DNA from: Acinetobacter equi | GTDB lineage: Bacteria > Pseudomonadota > Gammaproteobacteria > Pseudomonadales > Moraxellaceae | Direction: 5' to 3' | DNA length: 64,000 nucleotides | NCBI RefSeq assembly: GCF_001307195.1 | Contig: NZ_CP012808.1 | Coordinates: 1,612,001 to 1,676,000, forward strand | Shown: in pieces, positions 38,697 to 46,841 of the stretch | Position numbering within the stretch: the stretch's first letter is position 1 | Layout of the letters: every line of letters begins with the position of its first letter | Translations under genes and position numbers: made by a program | Notes under the pieces: generated by a model | What the model saw: only the letters and a program-made list of their open reading frames with translations | The model's database searches: none | What the model was told of the DNA's origin: nothing

Positions 38697-38773
38697 GCAG
38701 CGGTAGTTCAGTTGGTTAGAATATCGGCCTGTCACGCCGAGGGTCGCGGGTTCGAGTCCCGTCCGCTGCGCCA
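38697..38773 (+). tRNA. tRNA-Asp (GTC), copy 1
   Basis: Acceptor GCAGCGG/CCGCTGC, discriminator G, encoded CCA. Anticodon loop CTGTCAC with anticodon GTC. 77 nt. Confidence 0.96.
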
Positions 38774-38821
38774 CTTAAATTCTTAACATTGTTTGTGCCA
38801 CAATCGTGAAATTGTGTAATT

Positions 38822-38898
38822 GCAGCGGTAGTTCAGTTGGTTAGAATATCGGCCTGTCACGCCGAGGGTCGCGGGTTCGAGTCCCGTCCGCTGCGCCA
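38822..38898 (+). tRNA. tRNA-Asp (GTC), copy 2
   Basis: Identical to the first tRNA-Asp. The only place in the array where two Asp genes are adjacent. Confidence 0.96.
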
Positions 38899-38919
38899 TT
38901 TACATAATAGAGCTTTTGA

Positions 38920-38995
38920 GGGCGCTTAGCTCAGTTGGTAGAGCGTCTGCCTTACAAGCAGAATGTCGGCGGTTCGATCCCGTCAGCGCCCACCA
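38920..38995 (+). tRNA. tRNA-Val (TAC), copy 2
   Basis: Identical sequence to the first tRNA-Val, including CCA. Confidence 0.96.
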
Positions 38996-39009
38996 GATTT
39001 TTTTACGAT

Positions 39010-39086
39010 GCAGCGGTAGTTCAGTTGGTTAGAATATCGGCCTGTCACGCCGAGGGTCGCGGGTTCGAGTCCCGTCCGCTGCGCCA
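39010..39086 (+). tRNA. tRNA-Asp (GTC), copy 3
   Basis: Identical to the other tRNA-Asp copies. Separated from the previous tRNA-Val by only 14 nt. Confidence 0.96.
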
Positions 39087-39116
39087 TTTAAAAATCAAAA
39101 AAGTTTGACCCTATAA

Positions 39117-39192
39117 GGGCGCTTAGCTCAGTTGGTAGAGCGTCTGCCTTACAAGCAGAATGTCGGCGGTTCGATCCCGTCAGCGCCCACCA
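39117..39192 (+). tRNA. tRNA-Val (TAC), copy 3
   Basis: Identical to other tRNA-Val copies. Starts the first 203-bp tandem unit; its CCA is followed directly by a UUCG-capped hairpin. Confidence 0.96.
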
Positions 39193-39217
39193 TATCTTCG
39201 GATATAGCAGTAAGCAT

Positions 39218-39294
39218 GCAGCGGTAGTTCAGTTGGTTAGAATATCGGCCTGTCACGCCGAGGGTCGCGGGTTCGAGTCCCGTCCGCTGCGCCA
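39218..39294 (+). tRNA. tRNA-Asp (GTC), copy 4
   Basis: Identical to other tRNA-Asp copies, inside the first 203-bp unit. Confidence 0.96.
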
Positions 39295-39319
39295 TTTACT
39301 CGAAAGTTTGACCCTATAA

Positions 39320-39395
39320 GGGCGCTTAGCTCAGTTGGTAGAGCGTCTGCCTTACAAGCAGAATGTCGGCGGTTCGATCCCGTCAGCGCCCACCA
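39320..39395 (+). tRNA. tRNA-Val (TAC), copy 4
   Basis: Identical to other tRNA-Val copies. Starts the second 203-bp unit. Confidence 0.96.
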
Positions 39396-39420
39396 TATCT
39401 TCGGATATAGCAGTAAGCAT

Positions 39421-39497
39421 GCAGCGGTAGTTCAGTTGGTTAGAATATCGGCCTGTCACGCCGAGGGTCGCGGGTTCGAGTCCCGTCCGCTGCGCCA
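39421..39497 (+). tRNA. tRNA-Asp (GTC), copy 5
   Basis: Identical to other tRNA-Asp copies, inside the second 203-bp unit. Confidence 0.96.
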
Positions 39498-39522
39498 TTT
39501 ACTCGAAAGTTTGACCCTATAA

Positions 39523-39598
39523 GGGCGCTTAGCTCAGTTGGTAGAGCGTCTGCCTTACAAGCAGAATGTCGGCGGTTCGATCCCGTCAGCGCCCACCA
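39523..39598 (+). tRNA. tRNA-Val (TAC), copy 5
   Basis: Last gene of the array, identical to the other tRNA-Val copies. Its leader repeats the spacer of the two copies before it. Confidence 0.96.
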
Positions 39599-39617
39599 AA
39601 TTTTTTAAAATAAAATG

Positions 39618-39640
39618 CACTCTATATGAGTGATTTTTTG
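39618..39640 (+). terminator. Terminator of the tRNA array
   Basis: The stem CACTC/GAGTG with a five-base loop is followed by TTTTTTGTTTTT. Confidence 0.75.
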
Positions 39641-39680
39641 TTTTTGAAAGATAAAAATATAATTAAAAATGATCTACTTA

Positions 39681-39732
39681 TCTCAAATCTCAAATCTCAA
39701 ATCTCAAATCTCAAATCTCAAATCTCAAATCT
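39681..39732. repeat. Heptanucleotide tandem repeat, about 7.4 copies
   Basis: TCTCAAA is repeated seven times without error, plus a partial unit. It lies between the tRNA terminator and the 3' end of the YdcF-like gene and ends at that gene's stop codon. It is noncoding as annotated. Confidence 0.9.
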
Positions 39733-40514
39733 TAATATTCGCTTAATATAAAACCTGATAAGTAAGCAAAATATTCACGTAACCATGAGTTGTAGCGTAA
39801 ATAGAGAGGAGTGGGTGCACTGAGGTTAATAATATTTTGATAACCTTGATGTTCTGCAATTGCTTTGGCACGCATACTATGAAAGTCACTGGTGATAATT
39901 GTGATTGGATCAGTTAATTGTATATTTGATGCTTGAAGGATAGGGTGTGAATTGGCGAGATTAAGCTCTGTACTTGTGCTTTTATCTTCAAGTTTTATAA
40001 GATTATGTAATTCTGGATATTGTTCTTTAACGTATTGTGCCATGACTTCTGCTTCAGTACGCTGTGCTTTAAAACCTAAACCTCCTGTCATGATGATGAT
40101 TGCTTGAGGATGATCTTTTGCATATTGTGCAGCAGTATCTAAACGATTTTTTAAAGTAGGCGATGGTTTTCCATTTTCTATGCCACTTCCTAGTACTAAT
40201 ATTGCTTTACTTGGTTTGTTGGAGTCATTGCTATTAATTGAATGCTGGATAAATACAAAAAAGGTAGCAACAGAAAATAGCCAAAGAAAAAATCCAGTCC
40301 ATAAGAATTTATAAACTCGTATTTTATAATTTGTTTGTTGGAACCATTGATAAATCGTATTAAAAAAGAATGCATAGCAAAGTAAAATTAGTCCAATAAT
40401 TAAAGGTAAAATAGTACCTAAATGCATTTTTTTAAGTAACGTCAGCCAAATACCATCTATAGTTAAGATTAAGCCAAATATAAAACTGAGTATGCGCTTT
40501 AGTTTATGATGCAT
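39732..40514 (-). CDS. YdcF/ElyC-like membrane protein (DUF218)
   Basis: 260 residues. Three hydrophobic segments occupy the first 95 residues (about 9-27, 35-52 and 70-92). A DUF218 domain follows: KAILVLGSGIENGKPSPTLK, IIMTGGLGFKAQRTEAEVM, LEDKSTSTELN and IITSDFHSMRAKAIAEHQGY. These are the SanA/YdcF/ElyC family blocks; ElyC-type members affect envelope and lipid-carrier metabolism. The start is ATG 40514 with GAGAT ahead. A TTG four codons upstream is less likely. Confidence 0.85.
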   Translation of the reverse strand: MHHKLKRILSFIFGLILTIDGIWLTLLKKMHLGTILPLIIGLILLCYAFFFNTIYQWFQQTNYKIRVYKFLWTGFFLWLFSVATFFVFIQHSINSNDSNKPSKAILVLGSGIENGKPSPTLKNRLDTAAQYAKDHPQAIIIMTGGLGFKAQRTEAEVMAQYVKEQYPELHNLIKLEDKSTSTELNLANSHPILQASNIQLTDPITIITSDFHSMRAKAIAEHQGYQNIINLSAPTPLYLRYNSWLREYFAYLSGFILSEY

Positions 40515-40581
40515 TATATATCTCAAAATATTTATGTATTTTTGATTGTAAATTTAGTGGCTATGAAATGAATTATATAAA

Positions 40582-40606
40582 AAACCGAGCACGATGGCTC
40601 GGTTTA
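40582..40606 (-). terminator. Terminator after the PepSY-flavoreductase gene
   Basis: The stem AACCGAGC/GCTCGGTT; read leftward it is followed by TTTTTTA. Confidence 0.8.
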
Positions 40607-40623
40607 GTTATTTTACACACTAT

Positions 40624-43263
40624 TTAGTAGACATCGCGTTTATAACGACCTTCTTGACGTAATTGGTCTACTGTCGATGTACCTAGAATATCATTTAAGG
40701 CTTGATCTACATCGCTAGCCATCCCTTGGATGCTACCGCAAACATAAATCACAGCACCATTTGCAATCCATGCTTTGAGTTCATCTGCATTGTGAGTCAA
40801 TTTATGATGAACATAAATTTTCTCAGCTTGGTCTCGAGAGAAAGCAAGATCAAGTTTCTTTAACATTCCCATACGTTGCCAAACTTCAATGGTTTCTTGA
40901 AAGAAGAAATCATGTGCTTGTTGACGCTCACCAAAAATGAGCCAGTTTTGTTCATAATTATGGCGAACACGGGTTTGTAATAAACTGAGTAGACCTGCTA
41001 TGCCTGTACCGTTACCAATACAGATAATTGGACGATTATCATTGATTAAATGGAATGATTCATTTTTACGAATACGTAATGCAATGTGTGCATTTAGTGG
41101 GGCATATTGCGTGAGCCAACCTGATCCTAAACCAAGTTCACCATTGGCATCAGATTGCTGACGCACAACTAAACGAAGAACTTGTTGGCTAGGAATACTT
41201 GCAATTGAGTATTCACGAGATGGCAAGTCGGAAAGTTGCTCAAATAGATGTTCCATATTGGCGAATGGTTCAATTTCTGTGCTGAGGTTTTTATCCCAAA
41301 GCGCTGTTTGAATGTTTACACCTAAATGTTCAACAAATGTATTTTCAGCAATTTGATACTGTTTTAAGAAGTTTTTAATGCGTTCAGCGCTATTACCTGG
41401 CTGAATTTCTGCAATATCACCAGCTTCCCATACAATATCGAGTGGAGTGGTTAGCTCAATATTAAAGGCAGGTGCGCCTAAACTATTTGGGTTAAGCAGG
41501 GTACGTTTTGATAATATCCATGTATCAAAAGTTTTATCTAGCTTTTTAGCTTGTAAATCTAAGTGTGTTGCTTTTGCTAAGGCATCATTCCAAGCTTGAA
41601 TATCTTTAGGATTTGCATTATCTACCTCAATTAAGTTGAACAAAGATTTTGCATGATTTGCTTGTAACCATTGATCAATTTGATGACCAAAACTACAGTA
41701 ACTCTCAGGATATTCTTGAGAACCTAATGCCAAAACTGCATATTCAAGATGAGATAAATCAACTTGTGTACTGAGTATTTTCTTAGCAAAAACATTGGCT
41801 AAGTCTGGTGCTTCACCAGTACCATAGGTACTTGCAATGAATAAAATTTGCTCAGCTTGTTGAATATCATCTAAAGTTAAATCTTGTACTGGTTTAACAG
41901 TCGTAGGTTGATGAGCTTCTTGAAGGCTAGTTGCTGTATTCCATGCGAGTTGTTCAGAAACACCTGTTTGTGTCGCATAAGCAATTAACCAAGGTTTTGC
42001 ATTTGGGTCAATGCTTATATTAGATACTGAGTTCTTGGCAGCTAAAGTAAGTTTTTTTTGCTTACGACGTTTTAAATAAAGCATCCATCCTGTGACAAAA
42101 AATAGAGGCATAGCTAAAGAAGCAAGCATTGCAAAGAACTGATAGACAGGACCAAAAAAACTTCCTCTATGAACAGGTAACATACTGCTCATAATTTTTT
42201 CATTCAGTTTTTTATCTTCATATAATTCTAAAGTAGTGACTTCAGAGGTTTGATAATTATAAATTGCTTTATTTCGTGCACGTTCATGCTGAGGCGTGGC
42301 ATCAACAAAACTTAACTCAATTTCATTATTATTCTTTTTAGGGATATTGAATGTGAGTGATGAGTAATCACGGCCAATTTTTTCATTAAAATTAGACCAA
42401 GATTGATTTAGAGCAATATGAATGGTTTCTACAGATAGTTCTTTATTTTCTCGTTTCTTATCGTGATTTTCAGGTGCTGAGTGTTCAGAATTTACTTTTT
42501 GAGTACGTTCAGTATTTCCTTGGTGTTCAGGCTTATGCTCATTTTGCCCACCTTTAGGTATCGATCCAGTTATTTGCATTTGTGCTTGAGGACGTTCTAC
42601 TCCAAGTACTTTGAACATTCCACTACGCCACCAATCATATGACCAATAGAGACCTGTACATGCAAGAATCAGATAGAAAATAATAACCCAAGTTCCTACA
42701 ACGGCATGTAAGTCCCAAAGGAAATTGCGACCTTTTAATTGAGGTTTAATAGCCAGCCATTGTTTGATTGTATGTTTTTTAGGCCAGCGTAAATATAGAC
42801 CACTTAATACAAAGAAAATTAGAATTAATGCACAAGCGCCTGTAATCTGCTTACCAACTGGTCCAATCGTTAAGTTACGGTGTAATTGTTGAATGAATTG
42901 GAAAAATTCTTGGCCCTTTATTTCAGGCAAAATTTCTGCTGAATATGGGTTAATCATGATATTTTTACCACGACGAGCACCTTCTTTTACAATATTGACT
43001 GAAGATGAGGCGCTGGCATCATGTGCAATTGTAATGCTATTGATTTTATATTCAGGTGTATTTTCTTGAAAATGCTGAAAAATTTGAGCAGGTGTGAGTT
43101 TTGGTTTATTTTCGATGTGAACAACATAGCTGTCTTGATTCATCCATTTGAGGATTTGTTGTTCATAAGAGTAAATTGCACCAGTAACTCCCATTAAAGC
43201 AAGTATTAAACCTGCTGAAATGCCAAGAAACCAATGTAGTTGGAAAAATATTTTTTTGACCAT
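40624..43263 (-). CDS. PepSY membrane protein fused to a CysJ-like flavoreductase
   Basis: 879 residues. The N-terminal half is a PepSY-associated membrane module with helices near 5-30, 140-160, 185-210 and 370-395, and His residues (LHWFLG, QLHRNL, DLHAVVG) suited to haem b ligation. A periplasmic Lys/Glu/His-rich stretch lies around 235-290. The C-terminal half has a flavodoxin domain (YATQTGVSEQLAW, ASTYGTGEAPD, LGSQEYPESYC) and an FAD/NAD(P)H reductase domain (REYSIASIPSQ, CIGNGTGIAGLLSLLQ, YVCGSIQGMASDV). Likely an inner-membrane electron-transfer enzyme that reduces ferric-siderophore iron or another periplasmic acceptor using cytosolic NADPH. No TonB receptor is adjacent. Confidence 0.88.
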   Translation of the reverse strand: MVKKIFFQLHWFLGISAGLILALMGVTGAIYSYEQQILKWMNQDSYVVHIENKPKLTPAQIFQHFQENTPEYKINSITIAHDASASSSVNIVKEGARRGKNIMINPYSAEILPEIKGQEFFQFIQQLHRNLTIGPVGKQITGACALILIFFVLSGLYLRWPKKHTIKQWLAIKPQLKGRNFLWDLHAVVGTWVIIFYLILACTGLYWSYDWWRSGMFKVLGVERPQAQMQITGSIPKGGQNEHKPEHQGNTERTQKVNSEHSAPENHDKKRENKELSVETIHIALNQSWSNFNEKIGRDYSSLTFNIPKKNNNEIELSFVDATPQHERARNKAIYNYQTSEVTTLELYEDKKLNEKIMSSMLPVHRGSFFGPVYQFFAMLASLAMPLFFVTGWMLYLKRRKQKKLTLAAKNSVSNISIDPNAKPWLIAYATQTGVSEQLAWNTATSLQEAHQPTTVKPVQDLTLDDIQQAEQILFIASTYGTGEAPDLANVFAKKILSTQVDLSHLEYAVLALGSQEYPESYCSFGHQIDQWLQANHAKSLFNLIEVDNANPKDIQAWNDALAKATHLDLQAKKLDKTFDTWILSKRTLLNPNSLGAPAFNIELTTPLDIVWEAGDIAEIQPGNSAERIKNFLKQYQIAENTFVEHLGVNIQTALWDKNLSTEIEPFANMEHLFEQLSDLPSREYSIASIPSQQVLRLVVRQQSDANGELGLGSGWLTQYAPLNAHIALRIRKNESFHLINDNRPIICIGNGTGIAGLLSLLQTRVRHNYEQNWLIFGERQQAHDFFFQETIEVWQRMGMLKKLDLAFSRDQAEKIYVHHKLTHNADELKAWIANGAVIYVCGSIQGMASDVDQALNDILGTSTVDQLRQEGRYKRDVY

Positions 43264-43380
43264 GGTTATAGACTAGTTGGATTATGCTGGCGCTATTATA
43301 AAAGAATATTTTAGAAATAATATGTAGATTATAAATAATATTAATTCTTATTACGATTTAGGCGTTATTAATAGTATAAA

Positions 43381-43408
43381 AAAACCTCCTATTAGAAGGA
43401 GGTTTTTT
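43381..43408 (-). terminator. Terminator after the YcxB-like gene
   Basis: The stem AAAACCTCCT/AGGAGGTTTT with a six-base loop and U runs on both sides. Confidence 0.85.
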
Positions 43409-43419
43409 AAAACTCTAAA

Positions 43420-43980
43420 TTAGACTAATTTAGCCGAACCTACGGTTTCATTTAAATGTGTACGAATCGTTTTAAATGAGAAATTTTTAGTATCTAAACG
43501 CTTCGGTAGGATATAAGCACCTTGCTGACCTTTTACTTTGAAGTTAACTAACATGAATTCAGGTGTGTCATACCATTCATAAATGTCTTTCCAAGAAATT
43601 GCACCCACACCTTCTTGTTGTCCCATTTGTTGACGCATAACAAGACCATGAGGTTGCACACCTAGGCGAATACCTTTAATTTCTTGAACAGGATATTCAT
43701 TCATTTTACGTTTTACATACCATTCAAGACCGAATTTACGGATAAGGTAGTAAAGGACAACACATGAAATGGCAACCCAACAAAATGCAGTTGAATAACC
43801 TTTTAATAAGATAATACCTAAAATTGAAAGTGCTATGACAGCACCCATAATTAACCAAGCCTTAGTGCCAATTTTATTGGTACTGCGCCAAATGACAAGT
43901 TGAGCATGGCGTTGTTCAGCCTCAGAAATTTCATAATTTATAGGCTGTAAAGTGTAAGCGTAAACGTTTTTAGCGGTCAT
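43420..43980 (-). CDS. YcxB-like two-TM protein
   Basis: 186 residues. Two adjacent membrane helices lie around 42-60 and 65-82. The C-terminal soluble part (EIKGIRLGVQPHGLVMRQQM, AISWKDIYEWYDTPEFMLVNF, GAYILPKRL) fits the YcxB-like C-terminal domain. Function unknown. Confidence 0.75.
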   Translation of the reverse strand: MTAKNVYAYTLQPINYEISEAEQRHAQLVIWRSTNKIGTKAWLIMGAVIALSILGIILLKGYSTAFCWVAISCVVLYYLIRKFGLEWYVKRKMNEYPVQEIKGIRLGVQPHGLVMRQQMGQQEGVGAISWKDIYEWYDTPEFMLVNFKVKGQQGAYILPKRLDTKNFSFKTIRTHLNETVGSAKLV

Positions 43981-44063
43981 AATGAAAATAACAAATTGAA
44001 ACTAGAAAAAGTGTAGCATTATTTAAACCATTACAGGAGTACATTGTCGTAAATTCATCCTAT

Positions 44064-46238
44064 TTATAATGAGGCAAGTTCAGTTGAGTTTCGATCTTGC
44101 TCATGGCTTAAGCTCTGCTTTAGGTGGCTAATTTGATTTAACATGCTAAGCATTAATGAGATTTGTTGTAAAATAATAAGAGACTTTTGATCGTCATCAC
44201 TATTTAAACTTAATCTCTGACGAATGGTGTGTAGCATATTTTGAGAGCTAAGATCAGGAACCTCATCTCTTAATAAGGCGCCTTGAATATCATCAAAAGC
44301 TTTATCTAACACAATTAATATTTCAGCATCTTCAATTTTTTCTCTATGAGCACCTAATGCAGCAATATAACTGAGTAATGTATGATTTAAGCATAAAAAC
44401 TCAAAGGCTTGTGCTTTTTGAGATGGCTCAAAGTCTGGCTCTGTAGCAAGTGTTGAAATAAGAGAAGCCACGTCTGCATCTGTATTGTGAGCAGCACGAC
44501 GTACAATGCGATAATTTAAGCCATTATTGCGTCCCGTTTTATACTGTTGAATAACTTCTGCTAAATAATTGCATTGAGCATTGAGTGAGCGTGAAATGGT
44601 TCTTGGTAAACGTCTGAATTTCCAATCTGGAAAAATATACGTTACACCTAACCATGCAAGCCCACAACCGATGAGCGTATCAATCATTCGAGGAATGGCG
44701 GCCTCAAACCCTAATCCATCTAAATTAAAATTTATAAGTGCTAAGATAGTAATAAAGGCAGTGGCTTGAGCATATTGCTTACTGCGTAAATCAAAAAATA
44801 GTACGCCACTGATAATAAGTAAGAGTAATTGCCCTTCAATAGATGGAATAAAAAATAGAATGGCATAACCAATAATAATACCGATCAGGGTTCCTACTAC
44901 ACGTAATCTCAGGCGTCGCTTTGTCGCATTAAAGTTAGGTTGAATCACAAATAATGCGGTGAGTAAAATCCAGTAACCATATTGAATGTCTGTTAACTGG
45001 ACGAAAATATAAGCTACAAGTAAAACTAAAGATAAGCGAATTGCGTGACGAAATAATACAGATTCTGGTGTTAAATTTTGCTTAATACGAATGACAATAT
45101 CATCCCAACCTTTTAAGTCATCATCCTTTAATTGATTTTCCATGTGCTTGGCTTTATCAAACTTGATATTTCGCTCTGTTTCTAGGTTACGTAATTGAGC
45201 ATCAATTGATTTTAAGTTTTGATATAGCGCTGCAAGTGCATTGACCCAAACAATATCGTATTTATTTTCAGAGCGAAGTTTTTCAATTGATGTTTTTAAA
45301 TTCTGAAAAGCATGTTTAAAGCGTGTGTTATGTTTATAGGTTTCACGTTTTAAAATGCTATCTGCTAAATCTTTACAGGCCTTTCCTTGCAATGACAATA
45401 TCCGCTGAAAGCGAAATAAGATGTCACTATGTTCAAAAATTTTAGCAAGTTTAGGATAGTCAATATGTGCGGAGTCTGCTCGTTCATGTATATCTTGAGC
45501 AACAAAATAATATTGTAAGCTACGTCGTGTATCTTTTTGCCCACGATCACCTTTTAAGCGAGTGAGCAATGCTGTTTTCATATTATTAAAAATGGTAATA
45601 AGTTTTCCATTTTCTAAAGATAAATCGATCATACTTTGTTGATAGCTTTTTTGTGTCATATCAACATCAAAAAAATTTGACTTAGAAAATAGAAAATTAC
45701 CTAAAGATGAATAGCATAATGACAGACGATCTTGAACCTCTCTGACAGGAAAAAGTAAGAAACTAATCGTAGAAATTAAGCCATACCAAGCAGCGCCAAT
45801 GACAAGTAATGATGGTTGGATATACCATTCTTCAAATAAGTTTACACCTAACATGGAATAAACAGAGACGACTAAGCATCCATATGAAATTGTAGTATAT
45901 CGTCGACCTAAAGAACCTAATAAGATTAAACCAATACAAGAAATAATGAGCCCACATGCAAATAAAATAGGATGAGGGAATAAAAGTTGTATGGATGTTG
46001 CTGTAATAAAAAAACCAATATAAGTATAAAGTTGATTTAAAATTCGGACAGAAAAACGATCATCAATATCACTAATTCCTGCTGCAACAACACCTAATGT
46101 TAAAGGAATCGTTGCAAGTTGATTGCCAAGAAAATAAGGAACAAAAGCTGTACCAGCAAATGCAATAATCATTCGACAGTTGTACATAAATGTCGTGTTA
46201 TATGTAACTTGCTGTAGACGTTTAAGCCAAGATTTCAA
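44064..46238 (-). CDS. YccS/FUSC family membrane protein
   Basis: About 724 residues. Two blocks of membrane helices flank a cytosolic helical region. The N-terminal block includes IPLTLGVVAAGISDIDDRF, the YccS signature. The second block has LFVIQPNFNATKRRLRLRV and GTLIGIIIGYAILF, the FUSC hallmark also seen in aromatic acid exporters. The cytosolic part around 200-385 is rich in charged helices. Putative efflux role, substrate unknown. No ATG fits: TTG 46238 has AAGGA seven bases before it, while TTG 46244 abuts the box. Either could be annotated. Confidence 0.82.
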   Translation of the reverse strand: MKSWLKRLQQVTYNTTFMYNCRMIIAFAGTAFVPYFLGNQLATIPLTLGVVAAGISDIDDRFSVRILNQLYTYIGFFITATSIQLLFPHPILFACGLIISCIGLILLGSLGRRYTTISYGCLVVSVYSMLGVNLFEEWYIQPSLLVIGAAWYGLISTISFLLFPVREVQDRLSLCYSSLGNFLFSKSNFFDVDMTQKSYQQSMIDLSLENGKLITIFNNMKTALLTRLKGDRGQKDTRRSLQYYFVAQDIHERADSAHIDYPKLAKIFEHSDILFRFQRILSLQGKACKDLADSILKRETYKHNTRFKHAFQNLKTSIEKLRSENKYDIVWVNALAALYQNLKSIDAQLRNLETERNIKFDKAKHMENQLKDDDLKGWDDIVIRIKQNLTPESVLFRHAIRLSLVLLVAYIFVQLTDIQYGYWILLTALFVIQPNFNATKRRLRLRVVGTLIGIIIGYAILFFIPSIEGQLLLLIISGVLFFDLRSKQYAQATAFITILALINFNLDGLGFEAAIPRMIDTLIGCGLAWLGVTYIFPDWKFRRLPRTISRSLNAQCNYLAEVIQQYKTGRNNGLNYRIVRRAAHNTDADVASLISTLATEPDFEPSQKAQAFEFLCLNHTLLSYIAALGAHREKIEDAEILIVLDKAFDDIQGALLRDEVPDLSSQNMLHTIRQRLSLNSDDDQKSLIILQQISLMLSMLNQISHLKQSLSHEQDRNSTELASL

Positions 46239-46841
46239 AATCAATCCTTAATTGTTATAGCTGTAATTAAGTTATCTGTGCGAATCATACTATGACATCA
46301 AATTCTTGTCTTTAAGCGATCGTTACATTATTTAGATTTTCAAGCAATTTTTTGTGTTTGACTACTTTTGATCTAAAAAGGATTATATACATAATTGAAT
46401 AAAATGTATGATGTAGAGTGAGCACTAAATCTTTTAATATATAGAGAATTGTTGCATGATGGCTTTGTGTATTAGAAAGAAAAGTTTAAAGTTTTTTTGA
46501 TATTAATTAACCTTTTTGATACAAAGAACAAAAAATATACACTTGAATGTTATTTTATTATTTTTATAAAAAATAATGATATAAAAATAAAGATAAGTAA
46601 AATTGATATTTTATTATAAATAATTCAAGAAAAATGATTTTCATATTGAAAGGAACTTGATAGATTAAGCAGGTATTCAGATATTTTATTACAAAATAAT
46701 ATCGAGTATATGTGAATATCACATGTGTGATAACAATCTGTGTTTTAAAGCAATGTGTAGCTGTAAGTTACTTTGAACTTGGAATAAGAGCTAGCTTAAG
46801 GGACTAAATACACGGATGCATTTTAAAAATTGGAGAATTTA
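46239..46841. other. Regulatory region upstream of the porin gene
   Basis: About 600 bp without an ORF, very AT-rich. It should contain the porin promoter. The only structure I would name is the pair of overlapping inverted repeats at 46711-46732. Confidence 0.45.
46711..46732. promoter_or_regulatory. Overlapping inverted repeats, possible operator of the porin gene
   Basis: TGTGAATATCACA is an inverted repeat with a three-base centre. It overlaps ATCACATGTGTGAT, whose arms also pair. Such TGTGA/TCACA half-sites are seen for CRP/Vfr- and GntR-type regulators. About 110 bp before the porin start. The regulator is not known. Confidence 0.4.

Larger units (their letters stand above)
39117..39522 (+). 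repeat. Two tandem 203-bp Val-Asp tRNA units
   Basis: Two copies of tRNA-Val, a spacer with a UUCG hairpin, tRNA-Asp and a second spacer (starts at 39117 and 39320). The spacers as well as the tRNAs match. The repeat start recurs at 39523, so the array grew by unequal exchange. Confidence 0.85.

Noticed and set aside
38520..38774. 84-residue minus-strand ORF with a GSNRRHSACKADALPTEL-like sequence
   Set aside because: It lies antisense across tRNA-Val and tRNA-Asp. This is a well-known spurious translation of tRNA genes.
39117..39732. Repeat-rich stretch considered as a CRISPR array
   Set aside because: The repeats are whole tRNA genes and a heptanucleotide run. There are no spaced unique spacers and no cas genes.
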